From: Streptomyces griseoluteus
GTDB taxonomy: Bacteria > Actinomycetota > Actinomycetes > Streptomycetales > Streptomycetaceae
Direction: 5' to 3'
NCBI RefSeq assembly: GCF_004784465.1
Contig: NZ_SRRU01000016.1
Coordinates: 1-64,000, forward strand
Length of the DNA: 64,000 nucleotides
Position 1 is the first letter of the stretch. Each line of letters begins with the position of its first letter. The translations under genes and the position numbers were made by a program. Under the pieces are notes generated by a model that was given only the letters and a program-made list of their open reading frames with translations, searched no databases and was not told the origin of the DNA. Positions 9,047 through 17,913 of this stretch are shown one piece after another.

Positions 9047-11064
9047 CGCGCGTCGCGGAAGGGGTCGAGTATCTCCAGATATCCGGCGGTGATCTCCTCC
9101 TCCCGGTAGCCGGTCGCCCGGGCGGCCTCGCCGATGACCCGTGCCGCAGACTCGGCCTCGGCGGTTTCGGGGGAGATCCTTCCCTCGGGTCGGATGCCCG
9201 CCGCCGCGGACAACACGTGCGGACCCGCCTCGGGCACGTGCAGGTTGACGAGGTTCGCCGTTTCCGGTGCCTGATCGAGCGGTTGTCCCGGGCGTGACTC
9301 CACCAGGATCTGTTCCGGGAACTTCCCGTCGCCCACTGTGTAGTCGCGCACCTCGACGATGCCGAGCTTGGGCCAGTCCTTGATCATCTGTGTGCGCTGC
9401 TGGTTCATGGTGCCGTTGAGGCCGCGCAGCCAGGTCGCCCGCCGCTCGAACGCCTCTTCCCGGGCGCTGTCGTCACTTCCGGACGACGGCGTGTTGACCT
9501 TCTCGAAGTCCTCCAGCTTCAGGACATGGTTGGGTACCTGGGCAGGCCAGAAGGTCGGCAGGTAAGGGCTGTACCGGGGCCCCAGGTTGGCCAGCACCTC
9601 ATAGCCGGAGCGGCAGCTCGCGGTGTCCGCCTGCCAGGGGGCGGCCATCCAGCGAGTGAGGTCTCCGGGCCCCTGAGCGTGCAGGGGGCCGTTGGCGGCG
9701 ACCGCCTCCTGCGGGGTGAGGGTGGGCCCGTAGTCGGGTTCCGCCGTGCCGGTGGCGCGGTGCCAAATGCGGAAGGGTTCACTGAACATGCTCGGGTGCC
9801 TGATCGGCCAGGTGACCTCGCACCCCGGGTGGAACGCGTCGGCGGCGCAGTTCTCCAGGGCCGCCCGGTCCAACAGCCCCGGCTGCTCGCCGACAGGGGC
9901 GTCGTCGACCGTCGGGCGCGGCTGCCGCAGGGGTCCGGCCAGGAAAGCCCCGTCCGCCCAGCGCTGCAGCATCCAGTCCTGGGTCGGCGACAGCACCAGG
10001 TGCTGACGCACGGACTTGGGCGTGCTGGCCATGGCGTCGCCGTAGATCCATGGCCACGGCAGCGGGGACTTTCCGTCCCGGTCGTAGTCGCGCAGGGCGG
10101 CGTACGTCTGGCGGCGCAGTTCCCGGTTCCGTCCGGACGGATCGGCGAGCCTCTTCCGCATGGCAGGCGAGAGGAAGAAGTGGGGTCCGTTCCAGCCGAA
10201 CTGTGCCGCGAATCCCTGGTTGACCCACTGCAGATCGCAGAACCGGCGGAGGATCGGCTCAATGTGATCGGTGAACGAGATCTTCTGCGGGCGGGCCAGC
10301 GAACCGGCCTGGACGAAGACGTCGAAGAGCAGGTCGTGGAGGGTACGTATGGACTTCACGCCGGGGGCGTAGTGCGGAGGCCCCACCACGACCCAGGCCG
10401 GGGCGGCGGTCAGATCCTTGCCGTCGATACGGACCGTCGCCGTCACCGGGCCGTCGGACACGTCGTCGTACCAGGTGTTGTTGTTGGCGACCCCGGTGAT
10501 CGGCTGGTTCGTGTAGGAGGCGGAGTTGCCCCGGCCACCGAGCACCACCAGGCGGCCGTCGGAACGGGTGGAGATCTCGCCGAGGTACACCGACTTGCCC
10601 ATGATCTTGCCGGTGTCGAACTTCTGCGTCTCGGTCTGCGAGCCGCGGACGGTGCGGCTTCCAGGGTCGTTGACCAGCTTCTTCCTCTCGGCGCCCACGA
10701 CGTCGGCGTTGCGCAGAGCGTATTGCTCTACCGCGAGCGTCTTGCCCTCGGGTATGTCCAGCGCCAGATGGAACTGGTACCAGGCGGCCTTCTTGTTGGC
10801 CAGATGCACCGTCCACTGGATCTCGGAGACACCCTCGGTGCCCGGCTTCAGCTCCCTCACCACCTCCCCCGCGGCGTTGTAGCCGTACACACGGAACCGT
10901 GCGGCCTGCCTGCGGAGCGCCCCGGAACCGTCCTTGTAGGAGCCGGGGTCCGCTGGTTTCTGGTCCGGTGATTCCGGACCGATGAAGGGTGCTTCGAGAC
11001 TGTTGCCGACCCGGGCGACACCGATGGCGGGGTGAATCTTCACCGTCACGATCTGACTGTCCAT
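9043..11064 (-). CDS. lodA: LodA/GoxA-family quinone-cofactor amino acid oxidase
   Basis: A 673-residue member of the LodA/GoxA family, oxidases of free amino acids (lysine epsilon-oxidase or glycine oxidase in known cases) that carry a self-derived cysteine tryptophylquinone. The family opening VKIHPAIGVARVGNS is at residues 8-22, and PAWVVVGPPHYAPGV at 222-236. Asp480-x3-Cys484 (ADTASCRSGY) matches the spacing of Asp512 and Cys516 in LodA, and Trp506 in PTFWPAQVPN is the likely cofactor Trp. I start at the ATG at 11064, eight bases after GGAAGG; the longer reading frame has no family match. Substrate is not predictable. Such enzymes release hydrogen peroxide and some act as antibacterials. 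Confidence 0.9.
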   Translation of the reverse strand: MDSQIVTVKIHPAIGVARVGNSLEAPFIGPESPDQKPADPGSYKDGSGALRRQAARFRVYGYNAAGEVVRELKPGTEGVSEIQWTVHLANKKAAWYQFHLALDIPEGKTLAVEQYALRNADVVGAERKKLVNDPGSRTVRGSQTETQKFDTGKIMGKSVYLGEISTRSDGRLVVLGGRGNSASYTNQPITGVANNNTWYDDVSDGPVTATVRIDGKDLTAAPAWVVVGPPHYAPGVKSIRTLHDLLFDVFVQAGSLARPQKISFTDHIEPILRRFCDLQWVNQGFAAQFGWNGPHFFLSPAMRKRLADPSGRNRELRRQTYAALRDYDRDGKSPLPWPWIYGDAMASTPKSVRQHLVLSPTQDWMLQRWADGAFLAGPLRQPRPTVDDAPVGEQPGLLDRAALENCAADAFHPGCEVTWPIRHPSMFSEPFRIWHRATGTAEPDYGPTLTPQEAVAANGPLHAQGPGDLTRWMAAPWQADTASCRSGYEVLANLGPRYSPYLPTFWPAQVPNHVLKLEDFEKVNTPSSGSDDSAREEAFERRATWLRGLNGTMNQQRTQMIKDWPKLGIVEVRDYTVGDGKFPEQILVESRPGQPLDQAPETANLVNLHVPEAGPHVLSAAAGIRPEGRISPETAEAESAARVIGEAARATGYREEEITAGYLEILDPFRDAR

Positions 11065-11281
11065 CGAAGAACCTTCCGTTGGGGGCCGTCGGGATGCGGT
11101 CTCGAACGTAAGACGTGCAATTCCGCCCGGGGTCACACTCCGACGGGGCTGATCGATGGCCGATCATCATTGACCTCCTACCAACTGCTGCCATACGCAA
11201 GCGAGTTCGCACCGGTCGTAGGTGTGTTACCGCACCTGAGGAGATCGCCGGCGGAAGTCACCGGACGCGGTCTCGATCGGC

Positions 11282-11980
11282 TCACCGCGCCCGTGAGGAC
11301 TCGGCGCGCACGAAAATGCCGTACCGCCCCGCCTCATCGACGACCTCCGCGCCAAGACCTGCCTCGAGCTTCCGGCCGCCGTGACCTCGGCCATGGAGGT
11401 ACACCTGGTGGAGAACGCCCTCATGCGTCAGGGCGAAAGCCGGCACGGTACGGTGGCGCGCGCGTACCGAAGGCTCGTCCTCCGCGACAAGTCTGAGCTC
11501 ACCCGTGACGTCCCGCAACAACAACCACGGGTGAGGTGCGGGAAGGCTCCGGGGCAGGGCTCCACCCGGCGCCAGTCCGTCACCCGTCCGGGAACGGTGT
11601 GGTCCGCAGGGGTGACCCAGAAGGCTTGACCCAGCTCAGCGCTGAACTGGGCGCCTGAGCGGGCGCTGATCTCGTCGGTGAGGCGGTGGGCGCGCAGGAC
11701 GGTCAGCCAGGTGACGGGCAGGGCAGTGACCCAGGCGGCAGCGGCTTCCCACGCGGGCTGACGGCCGCCGGGGAAGCGGCCCGGGAGCAGGGGCGGCTTT
11801 TCCAGGGCGGCGAGAAGGTCGTGGGTGAGGCCGGCCTTCGCTGGTGGTGCCCGGGCCGGGGTGCAGGGTGATCCGGCCGGACGGCGGATGGTGGGCGGCC
11901 AGGGCGGTGTGCGTGTGCAGCACGTCGTCGTGACGGTCGAGAACCACAGTGAAGGACGGCAGCGGCGGAGCAGAAAGCAT
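11282..11980 (-). pseudogene. Hypothetical gene downstream of an ATPase, frameshifted
   Basis: Starts at ATG 11980, twelve bases after the end of the decayed ATPase gene, with MLSAPPLPSFTVVLDRHDDV and HTALAAHHPPSGRITLHPG. The frame shifts near 11845 to KAGLTHDLLAALEKPPLLPG and continues through VTWLTVLRAHRLTDEISARS and FWVTPADHTVPG. It shifts again near 11535 to PHPWLLLRDVTGELRLVAED and ends around 11282 with EVVDEAGRYGIFVRAE. About 230 residues in the ancestral form. No family recognised; position suggests it was co-transcribed with the transposon-type ATPase. The 11065-11281 gap would carry the lodA promoter; I see no clear element there. Confidence 0.5.
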
Positions 11981-11991
11981 GGACGGTGTGG

Positions 11992-13113
11992 TCAGGCGAG
12001 GCGGCTGAAGGCCCAACGCAGCAGCTCCTGGTCGACGCGGACACGTCCCGTACGGGCCAGGGCGGTGTGCGGGTGTGGGCGGTCAGCTGGGCCCAGGCGC
12101 GGAAGTTGCCGTGCGCGGCGTCGCTGTCGGCGAAGGCGATGTCCTCGGGGTCGGCGTCAGCCCAGACCGGGTGGAACAGCGGATCACTTCGAGGACCTCG
12201 TCGGGTGTGAGGCGGGTGAACTGCTGCCAGATGAAGACACGGGAGGACAGCATCGGTTCGCGGCGCAGCACGGTGTGGCAGCCCGCGCCACCGACGAAGA
12301 TGATGGCGAGCTGGGTGGAGGGTTCGTCCCACAGGTAGCGGAAGTATTCGAACGCCTCCCCGTTGAGCCACTGGGCCTCGTCGACGAGGAAGGTACGAGG
12401 GCGTTCGGCCAGGGCGGTCTTCAGCAGACGGTCGAACTCGCTGGGGTGGCGCGGTGGCTCGCCGGCCAGGTCGAGCGCGGTGAACAGTTCGTAGCGCACT
12501 GCGCGGGCGGTGGGCCGGGCACGGAAGGTGATATTGCGGATGTCCTCGCCTGGTCCGAGTGCGCGCATGCAGGTGTTGACGGCCATGGTCTTGCCGAAGC
12601 CGGCGCCGCCGTGGATGCACATCATCGCGCGGGCGGCGACCGTGTCGCCGATGTTCTCCCGCGCGGTGAGCAGGGCGCGCCTGCCGGTGTCCGTCTCGCG
12701 CAGCCGGTAGACGCCCGGCTCGAGGCCGTCAAAGACCAGGGTGCCGTGGGCGCCGGTGGCGCCCTCGGCGACGACGCGGCCGCTGTCGGGCTCGGTGAGC
12801 TGGAAGGCGGCACCGGCCAGGCGATCGCCGTCCGGGTCCTGCTTGTGGATGGTCACACCCCCCGGGGCGGCGGTGACCTTTATGACGGCGCCCGCGCTCG
12901 CGGTGGTGGTGTCGCCGGCCAGCAGCATCCGCTGCGCCCTGCTGTCGCGGGGAGTGAGGATCTTCAGATCGGAGCAGTCAGCGGGGCGTCCGGACCGGTG
13001 GTGATGCCCGTGCTCGCCGTGGGTGCCCGCTTCGGCGAGTGGGACCGTGACTCCGGGAACCCAGGCGCCGGAGAGCTGGGCGGTGACCGTGACAGTAACC
13101 GTTACCCCGGGTG
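11992..13113 (-). pseudogene. Chimera: SpaA-like surface domain joined to an AAA ATPase
   Basis: One continuous frame joins two unrelated parts. At about 12690-12865 there is a prealbumin-like (SpaA/Cna-B type) repeat, GGVTIHKQDPDGDRLAGAAF to GLEPGVYRLRE, of cell-wall pilin-like proteins. From about 12680 comes a TniB/MuB-like transposition ATPase: Walker A HGGAGFGKT near 12590, Walker B TFLVDEAQWL, sensor IIFVGGAGC. The ATPase then needs a single-base correction near 12180 (EVIP/LFHPVWADADP) and another near 12068 to finish VRVDQELLRWAFSRLA at 11992. No start codon fits the surface part directly after the transglycosylase. Two broken genes fused by deletion is the simplest reading. Confidence 0.65.
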
Positions 13114-13115
13114 GC

Positions 13116-13637
13116 TCAGTACGCGGAGTTGACGTTGTCGATGGAGCCGTAACGGTGGGCGGCGTAGTTGGCGGCGGCGGTGATGTTGGCGACCGGGTCG
13201 GTGGAGCTGTTGGCGGTGCCGGCGACGTGGAATGCCTTGAACGTGGGGTCGATGACCTGGAGCAGGCCCTTGGAGGGGATGCCGTTCTTGGCGTTGACGT
13301 CGTAGTTGTTCTGGGCGTTGGGGTTGCCACTGGACTCGCGCATGATGTTGCGGTGCAGGCCCTCGTAGGTGCCCGGAATGCCCTTGGCCTTCATGATGGC
13401 CAGGGACTGCTTGATCCAGCCGTCGAGGTTCCCCGACCCAGCCGAAGCGGCCTGGGGGGCGCTGTGAGCGCGGTGGACGGCGGTGGTGACGTGATGGGTG
13501 GTCTGCGGCATCTCGGCGGCGGACGCGCCAGACGGCATCAGCGTCACCGCACCGGCCGCGGCACCCGCGGTGGCCAGACCGGTCAGGACGAGGTTACGCA
13601 GGCGGACAGAACGGGGGGCAGCAAAGATCGCAGACAA
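13116..13637 (-). CDS. Secreted lytic transglycosylase (SLT domain)
   Basis: A 173-residue exported peptidoglycan-cleaving protein. The signal peptide covers residues 1-41 (RNLVLTGLATAGAAAGAVTL, ending ASA-A). A short Ala/His linker leads to a compact SLT domain with catalytic Glu101 in RNIMRESSGNP, then SKGLLQVIDPTFKAFHV and an aromatic tail near YAAHRYGSIDNVNSAY. This layout matches small Streptomyces transglycosylases related to resuscitation factors. I use the TTG at 13637, eight bases after GGAGAG; the open frame upstream has no leader character. The gene is intact although the region after it is scrambled. Confidence 0.85.
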   Translation of the reverse strand: MSAIFAAPRSVRLRNLVLTGLATAGAAAGAVTLMPSGASAAEMPQTTHHVTTAVHRAHSAPQAASAGSGNLDGWIKQSLAIMKAKGIPGTYEGLHRNIMRESSGNPNAQNNYDVNAKNGIPSKGLLQVIDPTFKAFHVAGTANSSTDPVANITAAANYAAHRYGSIDNVNSAY

Positions 13638-14168
13638 GAGGGGTCTCTCCAAGGGACGTCGTTGAGGCACCGGCCGGAATAGACCGAGAGCCTGTGGGCG
13701 CCGGGGCGAGGCCCCGCGGCCGCCAGTCAGACAAGAACAGGCACCGGGATGAACACCCGGACCGGCCCGCTGCTCCGGCAACGACAAACATGGTTAAACC
13801 CGGACAAAAGCTAGCGCAAGCATGTGACCTACTACCCCGAGACGGAGAAATGCGAGACATGTCCCGCTTGGGTGGCTGCAGCGCAGGTCGCGACGGGAGG
13901 CCACCTACGACCCGCGATAGGACGTGATCTACCTCCTATGACCACCACCACAACCAAACCCGCCAAACAACCCCCACCCCACCCACCACAGCCACACCCG
14001 CACACCACCGGCACACCACCGACAGAGAGCGGCGGGGGCGTCGGTACCGGCGAGGTGCCTGAGCAGTGCGTAGCTGGCGGCGTGGGGATCGCCATCAGCA
14101 CTGGAGTCAGGCAGCGGGCACGGACCGCGTCACAGGCGCGTCGTCTTCTGTCGAGCCGACGCCCGCGG

Positions 14169-14319
14169 CGGACCATCCCCGCCGGCGCGGGGGCGACGTA
14201 GCCTACGTGGCGCTGGACGGCACGTTCGTCGGACCATCCCCGCGTGCGCGGGGACAGGTTCTGCGCGCCGGTGTCGGCGATCTCGTCGGCCGGAGCATCC
14301 CCGCAGGCGCGGGGGCAAC
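14169..14319 (-). CRISPR. Short degenerate type I-E-like CRISPR array
   Basis: Three 29-bp repeats start at 14169, 14230 and 14291, exactly 61 bp apart, leaving two 32-bp spacers (14198-14229 and 14259-14290). The repeats share the form CGGACCATCCCCGC-N-GCGCGGGG, whose reverse complement is the usual Streptomyces type I-E repeat (CCCCGCGCACGCGGGGATGG). The three copies differ at several positions, so the array is decaying. No cas gene is present in the window. The 13680-14168 stretch upstream of the transglycosylase holds no gene I can support. Confidence 0.8.
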
Positions 14320-14529
14320 TCGAATCCGGCCGGACTCGGTCTGCTTGCGGGCGTCGTGGGCAACGCGGCGCGGGTTGCCGATCGCCTCGAGGAGCGTCTG
14401 TTTCTGTAGCCGGCCGAAGCGCCGGAAGACCACCCCGGCCGGGCCCTGCTCCCGGAGATGCTCCTGCCATTGAGAATCAGCGGCCGGCGCCGTCTGGATG
14501 GCGACCTCCAACACCCAAGCACTGGTCAT
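14320..14529 (-). pseudogene. N-terminal gene fragment abutting the CRISPR array
   Basis: Beginning at ATG 14529, about 70 codons look coding (TSAWVLEVAIQTAPAADSQW, then VVFRRFGRLQKQTLLEAIGN) and then run straight into the CRISPR repeats, where the frame stops making sense as protein. No family recognised and no clear ribosome site. Probably a gene cut by the rearrangement that left the short array. Confidence 0.3.
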
Positions 14530-14653
14530 CCACCAGACGGTAGACGCCACCGCCGGCAACCCGCCTCCATTTCCGCGTGGGCGGGGAGCACTAGGAGTTC
14601 GCTGCTCTGGTGCAGACGGAGCCGCGCGCGGGGGCGAGGGCCCGGGCGGGCCG

Positions 14654-15049
14654 TCAGGCGGGGCGGGACTCTTTCTTGTGTCTCAGGGCGGCGGCCACGG
14701 TGCCAGTCGCGGCGAGGCTGCCCAGCAGGACCAGCGTCACGCCGACCCCGAACAGCCCGGTGGCGTCGTCCGACCAGTCGTAGAAGGCGGCGATGGTGAG
14801 GCCCGCCGAGGTACCGACCACCACGCTCCGGGCATCACCCCGCAGCGCTCCCCAGCACACCGGCACGAGCAGGGTGAGTACCAGCCCGATCACCTGCCAC
14901 GGCTGGTACGGGCCGGTCGTGGAACCGTCAGGGTGCACGTCGCGGTGCTGATCCCAGCCGAGCCATGCGGCCCAGAGCGCGGCGGAAACGACGGCCTGGA
15001 GCAGGAAGGACAGGGGGCGGGCGGCAGACTTCTTCAGGTGAGGGCTCAT
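14654..15049 (-). CDS. Small integral membrane protein
   Basis: A 131-residue protein with four likely membrane helices: LSFLLQAVVSAALWAAWLGW, VIGLVLTLLVPVCWGAL, a weaker VVVGTSAGLTIAAFY, and GVGVTLVLLGSLAATGTVAA. It ends in a basic tail HKKESRPA. No catalytic motif and no recognised family; many Streptomyces genomes carry such small membrane proteins. The start is ATG 15049. It is monocistronic, flanked by the CRISPR remnant and an IS630 stub. Confidence 0.7.
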   Translation of the reverse strand: MSPHLKKSAARPLSFLLQAVVSAALWAAWLGWDQHRDVHPDGSTTGPYQPWQVIGLVLTLLVPVCWGALRGDARSVVVGTSAGLTIAAFYDWSDDATGLFGVGVTLVLLGSLAATGTVAAALRHKKESRPA

Positions 15050-15184
15050 GGTCCCAGCGTTCCCGCCCGCCCGTCTGCCAGGTAGAGCGCGTGTGCTCAG
15101 CTTCGGCTGAGTACCTGAGTGCCCGGCGGTATGAGTACCTGATCACCGGTCCACGGGGGCCGGCCGATGCTCCGAGGCAGGGGA

Positions 15185-15375
15185 ACGTCGCGCACAGTGT
15201 CCTCGTCGGCCGCCACCAGCTGGGCGATCACCGGCACGCGGTTCCCGCCGGCCGAGGCCAACAGCATCATCGCGCGCCGGTAACGCACCGAGCTGGTGCT
15301 GCCCCGCCGCACGATCTGCTGCAGCCGCTGCCCCTCCTGGTCGGCCAGTCTGCGGACTTTGACCGGCTCTGCCAC
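15185..15375 (-). pseudogene. IS630-family transposase N-terminal stub
   Basis: From GTG 15375 the protein matches the N-terminal helix-turn-helix of Streptomyces IS630 transposases: AEPVKVRRLADQEGQRLQQI, RRGSTSSVRYRRAMMLLASA, and VPVIAQLVAADEDTVRDV. The expected continuation (IHRFNE and the catalytic domain) is missing; the sequence diverges at about 15188. Only the first 63 residues of about 350 remain. Confidence 0.7.
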
Positions 15376-15738
15376 CACGCCTCCACGCACCAGATCGGAC
15401 GTGTCCCCACATCCAACCGGCCCCCGGCCCCTGACCGCGAAGCACAACCGGGTGAACCATCCCGGTCAGAGCACTAGTGAACAGCGGGGCTTCTTACATG
15501 CCCTCATGGACGTGAGCGGCGGTGTCCGTCATGGTCAGCAGGTGGAGCGGATCATCACGGTCAGGACCGGGGATGCCATGGACGGCTGGCTGTGCCCGAG
15601 GTCCTCGTACCCCCACTACCGGTAGAGGGCGTGCACCTTCCCGTCTCCGGCTTCGGCGTTGACCATGAGCGTTACGAACGGCTCGTCGCCGGTGAGGAGG
15701 AGCGCGTCGTGGACGGCGCGGGCGGTGCCGGTTTTCCC

Positions 15739-15843
15739 GGCGTCGTCGAAGGACACGTCAACCGGATCAAGATGCTCAAACGCCAGATGTTCGGCCGAGC
15801 CGGCTTCGCGCTCCTGCGGAAACGGGTTCTCCTGGCCAGCTGA
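15739..15843 (+). pseudogene. ISL3-family transposase C-terminal stub
   Basis: The last 34 codons before the stop at 15841-15843 give VVEGHVNRIKMLKRQMFGRA followed by GFALLRKRVLLAS. This is the highly conserved C-terminal end of ISL3-family transposases, including the catalytic Glu in VEGHVN. Upstream sequence in this frame does not match the family. A remnant of an otherwise deleted insertion sequence. The 15376-15738 stretch holds no intact gene I recognise. Confidence 0.7.
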
Positions 15844-15885
15844 CCCCAGCCACCCATAGGGTGACGGGACGAGAGAAGATGCACC

Positions 15886-16473
15886 ATGGATCCCCGCATA
15901 CCCCGCCTGCGTCGCAAGCTGGCCGCGATCCCGTTCCAACCACTGCGCAGCCACTCCTTCGGAGAAGAGCAACACAAGTTCCGCCTCGGTCCGAAGCTGG
16001 CAGAAGCACGCGTCGCTGCGTTCGAGGCCGAGCACAACATCGCCCTGCCCGACGCCTACCGGCAGTTCCTCACGCACATCGGCGGCTCAGGCGCGGCGCC
16101 GTTCTACGGCCTCATGCCGCTGGAGCGGTGTTCCCTGCTGGTCATGAACCCGCGTGAGGAACCGGGGGCACTCCGCGGATTCGACGACGCAGAACCCAGG
16201 GGTCACGAACGCGACCTCTTCCTCCACGTCATCGAAATGGGCTGCACCGACGTATGCGTCATCGCGGTGACCGGTCCCCTCACCGGCCGCGTCCTCATCG
16301 GCAACAGCGACGGGTTCTGGGGCCCCAACGTCTCCTCCGCCACCGACTTCCTCGACTGGTACGAACGCTGGCTCAACCACATGAGCGCCGGACGCGACAA
16401 CCGGGCCCTCGAACTCACCTCAGCCCAGCTTCGCGCCCATCCAAACCGCCATCGCATGGCCCCGAAGATCTGA
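15886..16473 (+). CDS. SMI1/KNR4 (SUKH) family protein
   Basis: A 195-residue soluble protein of the SUKH superfamily. The conserved core is clear: LAEARVAAFEAEHNIALPDA, YRQFLTHIGGSGAAPFYGL, then TGPLTGRVLIGNSDGFWG and the closing helix SSATDFLDWYERWLN. In bacteria SUKH proteins are the most common immunity proteins against polymorphic toxins. No toxin gene lies next to it, so it is either an orphan immunity gene or has another role. Starts at ATG 15886 with a weak GAGAGAAG site. Stands downstream of an ISL3 stub and upstream of other small proteins. Confidence 0.85.
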   Translation: MDPRIPRLRRKLAAIPFQPLRSHSFGEEQHKFRLGPKLAEARVAAFEAEHNIALPDAYRQFLTHIGGSGAAPFYGLMPLERCSLLVMNPREEPGALRGFDDAEPRGHERDLFLHVIEMGCTDVCVIAVTGPLTGRVLIGNSDGFWGPNVSSATDFLDWYERWLNHMSAGRDNRALELTSAQLRAHPNRHRMAPKI

Positions 16474-16874
16474 CTTTCCGTAACCACTCCACGGAAAGTG
16501 AGCCAGAACCCGAGATTCGACAGCACCAAGAGGGTGGCCGGGTCGGGCACCGATTCCTGGCATACGTTCCAACCTATGACGCGAACCCTGAGATCCCGGC
16601 TGGTGGCCCGGTGAGCGGCTGGTGGGCCTACCTGGAGGAACGGACCTGCCGAGAGGTCGATGCCACTCGTGCCAGAGCAGCTCCCGCCCAAAGCCGCTAC
16701 ACCGACCGGGCGAGCAGGCGCGCCCCTTGAAGGATGGCGTGAGCACCTGAAAGAGTCGTCGCTCTGTTGGACGTTCATGAATCGATCGGGAGACGCGCGT
16801 GGGGTTCGAACTCCCCATGGGTTCCGCCGGACCCGGTGAGACGGAGAGCGCATGCTCCAGAAGGAGTCCCACTG

Positions 16875-17303
16875 ATGCGAGTCAGACTTTCTCTCCCACG
16901 TGACGCCGACAGGCCGACGCGGCCGCGCTTGCTGCCGTTGTCCTCGGTGATGGTCATGGTCGTGGCCGTGCTGACGGCCGCCTGTTCGGCGCAGGGCGGT
17001 GGCGGGGAGGCCGAAGGGGATTGCGCGATCGTGGCCACGTATGGGGACCGTACCTATACGGAGGTGGCCAACGTCGACTTCCGGGTAGGCGACGCACTCG
17101 GCACCGCCGAGTTGCCGCCCTGCAATGACACACCGGGCGCCGACGACGATACGGCAGTGCACGAAGCGACGGCCTATGCCGTCGACGGCTTGGATCCACG
17201 TATCGCCATCGCGGTGCGGTACACCCCGGACGAGGTCATGCTGCTCGCCATCCAAGCCGGTGGCAGCCTGCCTCCGGAGGTCAAGAACCTGACCAGGCGC
17301 TAA
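16875..17303 (+). CDS. Lipoprotein, DUF6281-like
   Basis: A 142-residue exported lipoprotein. The basic start and hydrophobic segment LSSVMVMVVAVLTAAC end in a clear lipobox (LTAAC) with the Cys as anchor. The mature part has CAIVATYGDRTYTEV and LPPCNDTPG, which resembles the small actinobacterial DUF6281 family as I remember it. It would sit on the outer face of the membrane. The ATG at 16875 follows AAGGAG by eight bases, so I reject the longer upstream start. Function unknown. The 16474-16860 gap before it holds no gene I recognise. Confidence 0.7.
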   Translation: MRVRLSLPRDADRPTRPRLLPLSSVMVMVVAVLTAACSAQGGGGEAEGDCAIVATYGDRTYTEVANVDFRVGDALGTAELPPCNDTPGADDDTAVHEATAYAVDGLDPRIAIAVRYTPDEVMLLAIQAGGSLPPEVKNLTRR

Positions 17304-17381
17304 GAGGAGTTGTCTGGGCGATCACGGTTCGGTGCGCAAGGTCAGGGGTTGCTTGTCGGGGCAGTCCCATAGCCTGCGCTC

Positions 17382-17885
17382 ATGACGACCGCTGAGTCCG
17401 GCTCTTTTTCGAGCGCGGCCCTTGAGAAGTACCTCTCCTTGATCGACGAGCTGCTTGCACAGCCTTTCCCGGAGGCGAACTTCTCTGACGACACCGGTTG
17501 CGGTGGCCCTGATCATCGTGTGCGTATCCTGCGGGCCAGTCAGGAGTTCTGGGATGACGATGACGGCGAGGCGGCGCGCAAGGCTGAAGCAGAGCTGCGG
17601 GCCTACCTGGACGCCCTGATCGCAGCTCTTACGGCACGCTGGGACGAGCCGCTTGTCGTCGACCTGTTGCCGTATCTGCGGGCCGGCCTCGAGGGGGAGG
17701 CGGTTTCCGAGCCGATCAACTACATGAGCCAGCTGGCGGGAAGCATGCAGGCGTGGCCGCGCCGGGATCCCGGTCGCTGGCTCGGGCTCGCCATTGGACA
17801 GGGGGATAAGGAGTTGCCGCTCGAATTGCTCGCGGCGGTTGGCCAGCCCCTTGCGCTTGAGCCGAGCGAGTCCGGTAGGTCATAA
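17382..17885 (+). CDS. Uncharacterised acidic helical protein
   Basis: A 167-residue soluble protein rich in Glu and Leu and predicted mainly helical (AALEKYLSLIDELLAQPFPE, ARKAEAELRAYLDALIAALT). A CGG motif with Asp and His (DTGCGGPDHRVR) near residue 45 is the only notable site. I recognise no family. It is in a run of small single genes beginning with a SUKH protein, so an immunity or accessory role is possible but not shown. Start ATG 17382; the frame is intact. Confidence 0.65.
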   Translation: MTTAESGSFSSAALEKYLSLIDELLAQPFPEANFSDDTGCGGPDHRVRILRASQEFWDDDDGEAARKAEAELRAYLDALIAALTARWDEPLVVDLLPYLRAGLEGEAVSEPINYMSQLAGSMQAWPRRDPGRWLGLAIGQGDKELPLELLAAVGQPLALEPSESGRS

Positions 17886-17913
17886 GCGGAGCCAGATAAT
17901 CGCGGTTGCCACA

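Noticed and set aside
9526..10971. 481-codon plus-strand frame
   Set aside because: Opposite strand of the lodA gene.
13638..13930. Possible c-di-AMP (ydaO) riboswitch upstream of the transglycosylase
   Set aside because: Such leaders precede related genes in Streptomyces, but I could not find the conserved core segments in order here.
14352..14380. Possible fourth CRISPR repeat exactly 61 bp after the third
   Set aside because: Only GGCGCGGG matches at the right offset; too little to separate from chance.
13832..14470. Minus-strand reading frame of 212 codons
   Set aside because: It is a product of the CRISPR repeats and GC-rich flank (repeated PRTRGW/PAPAGM phrases), not a protein.
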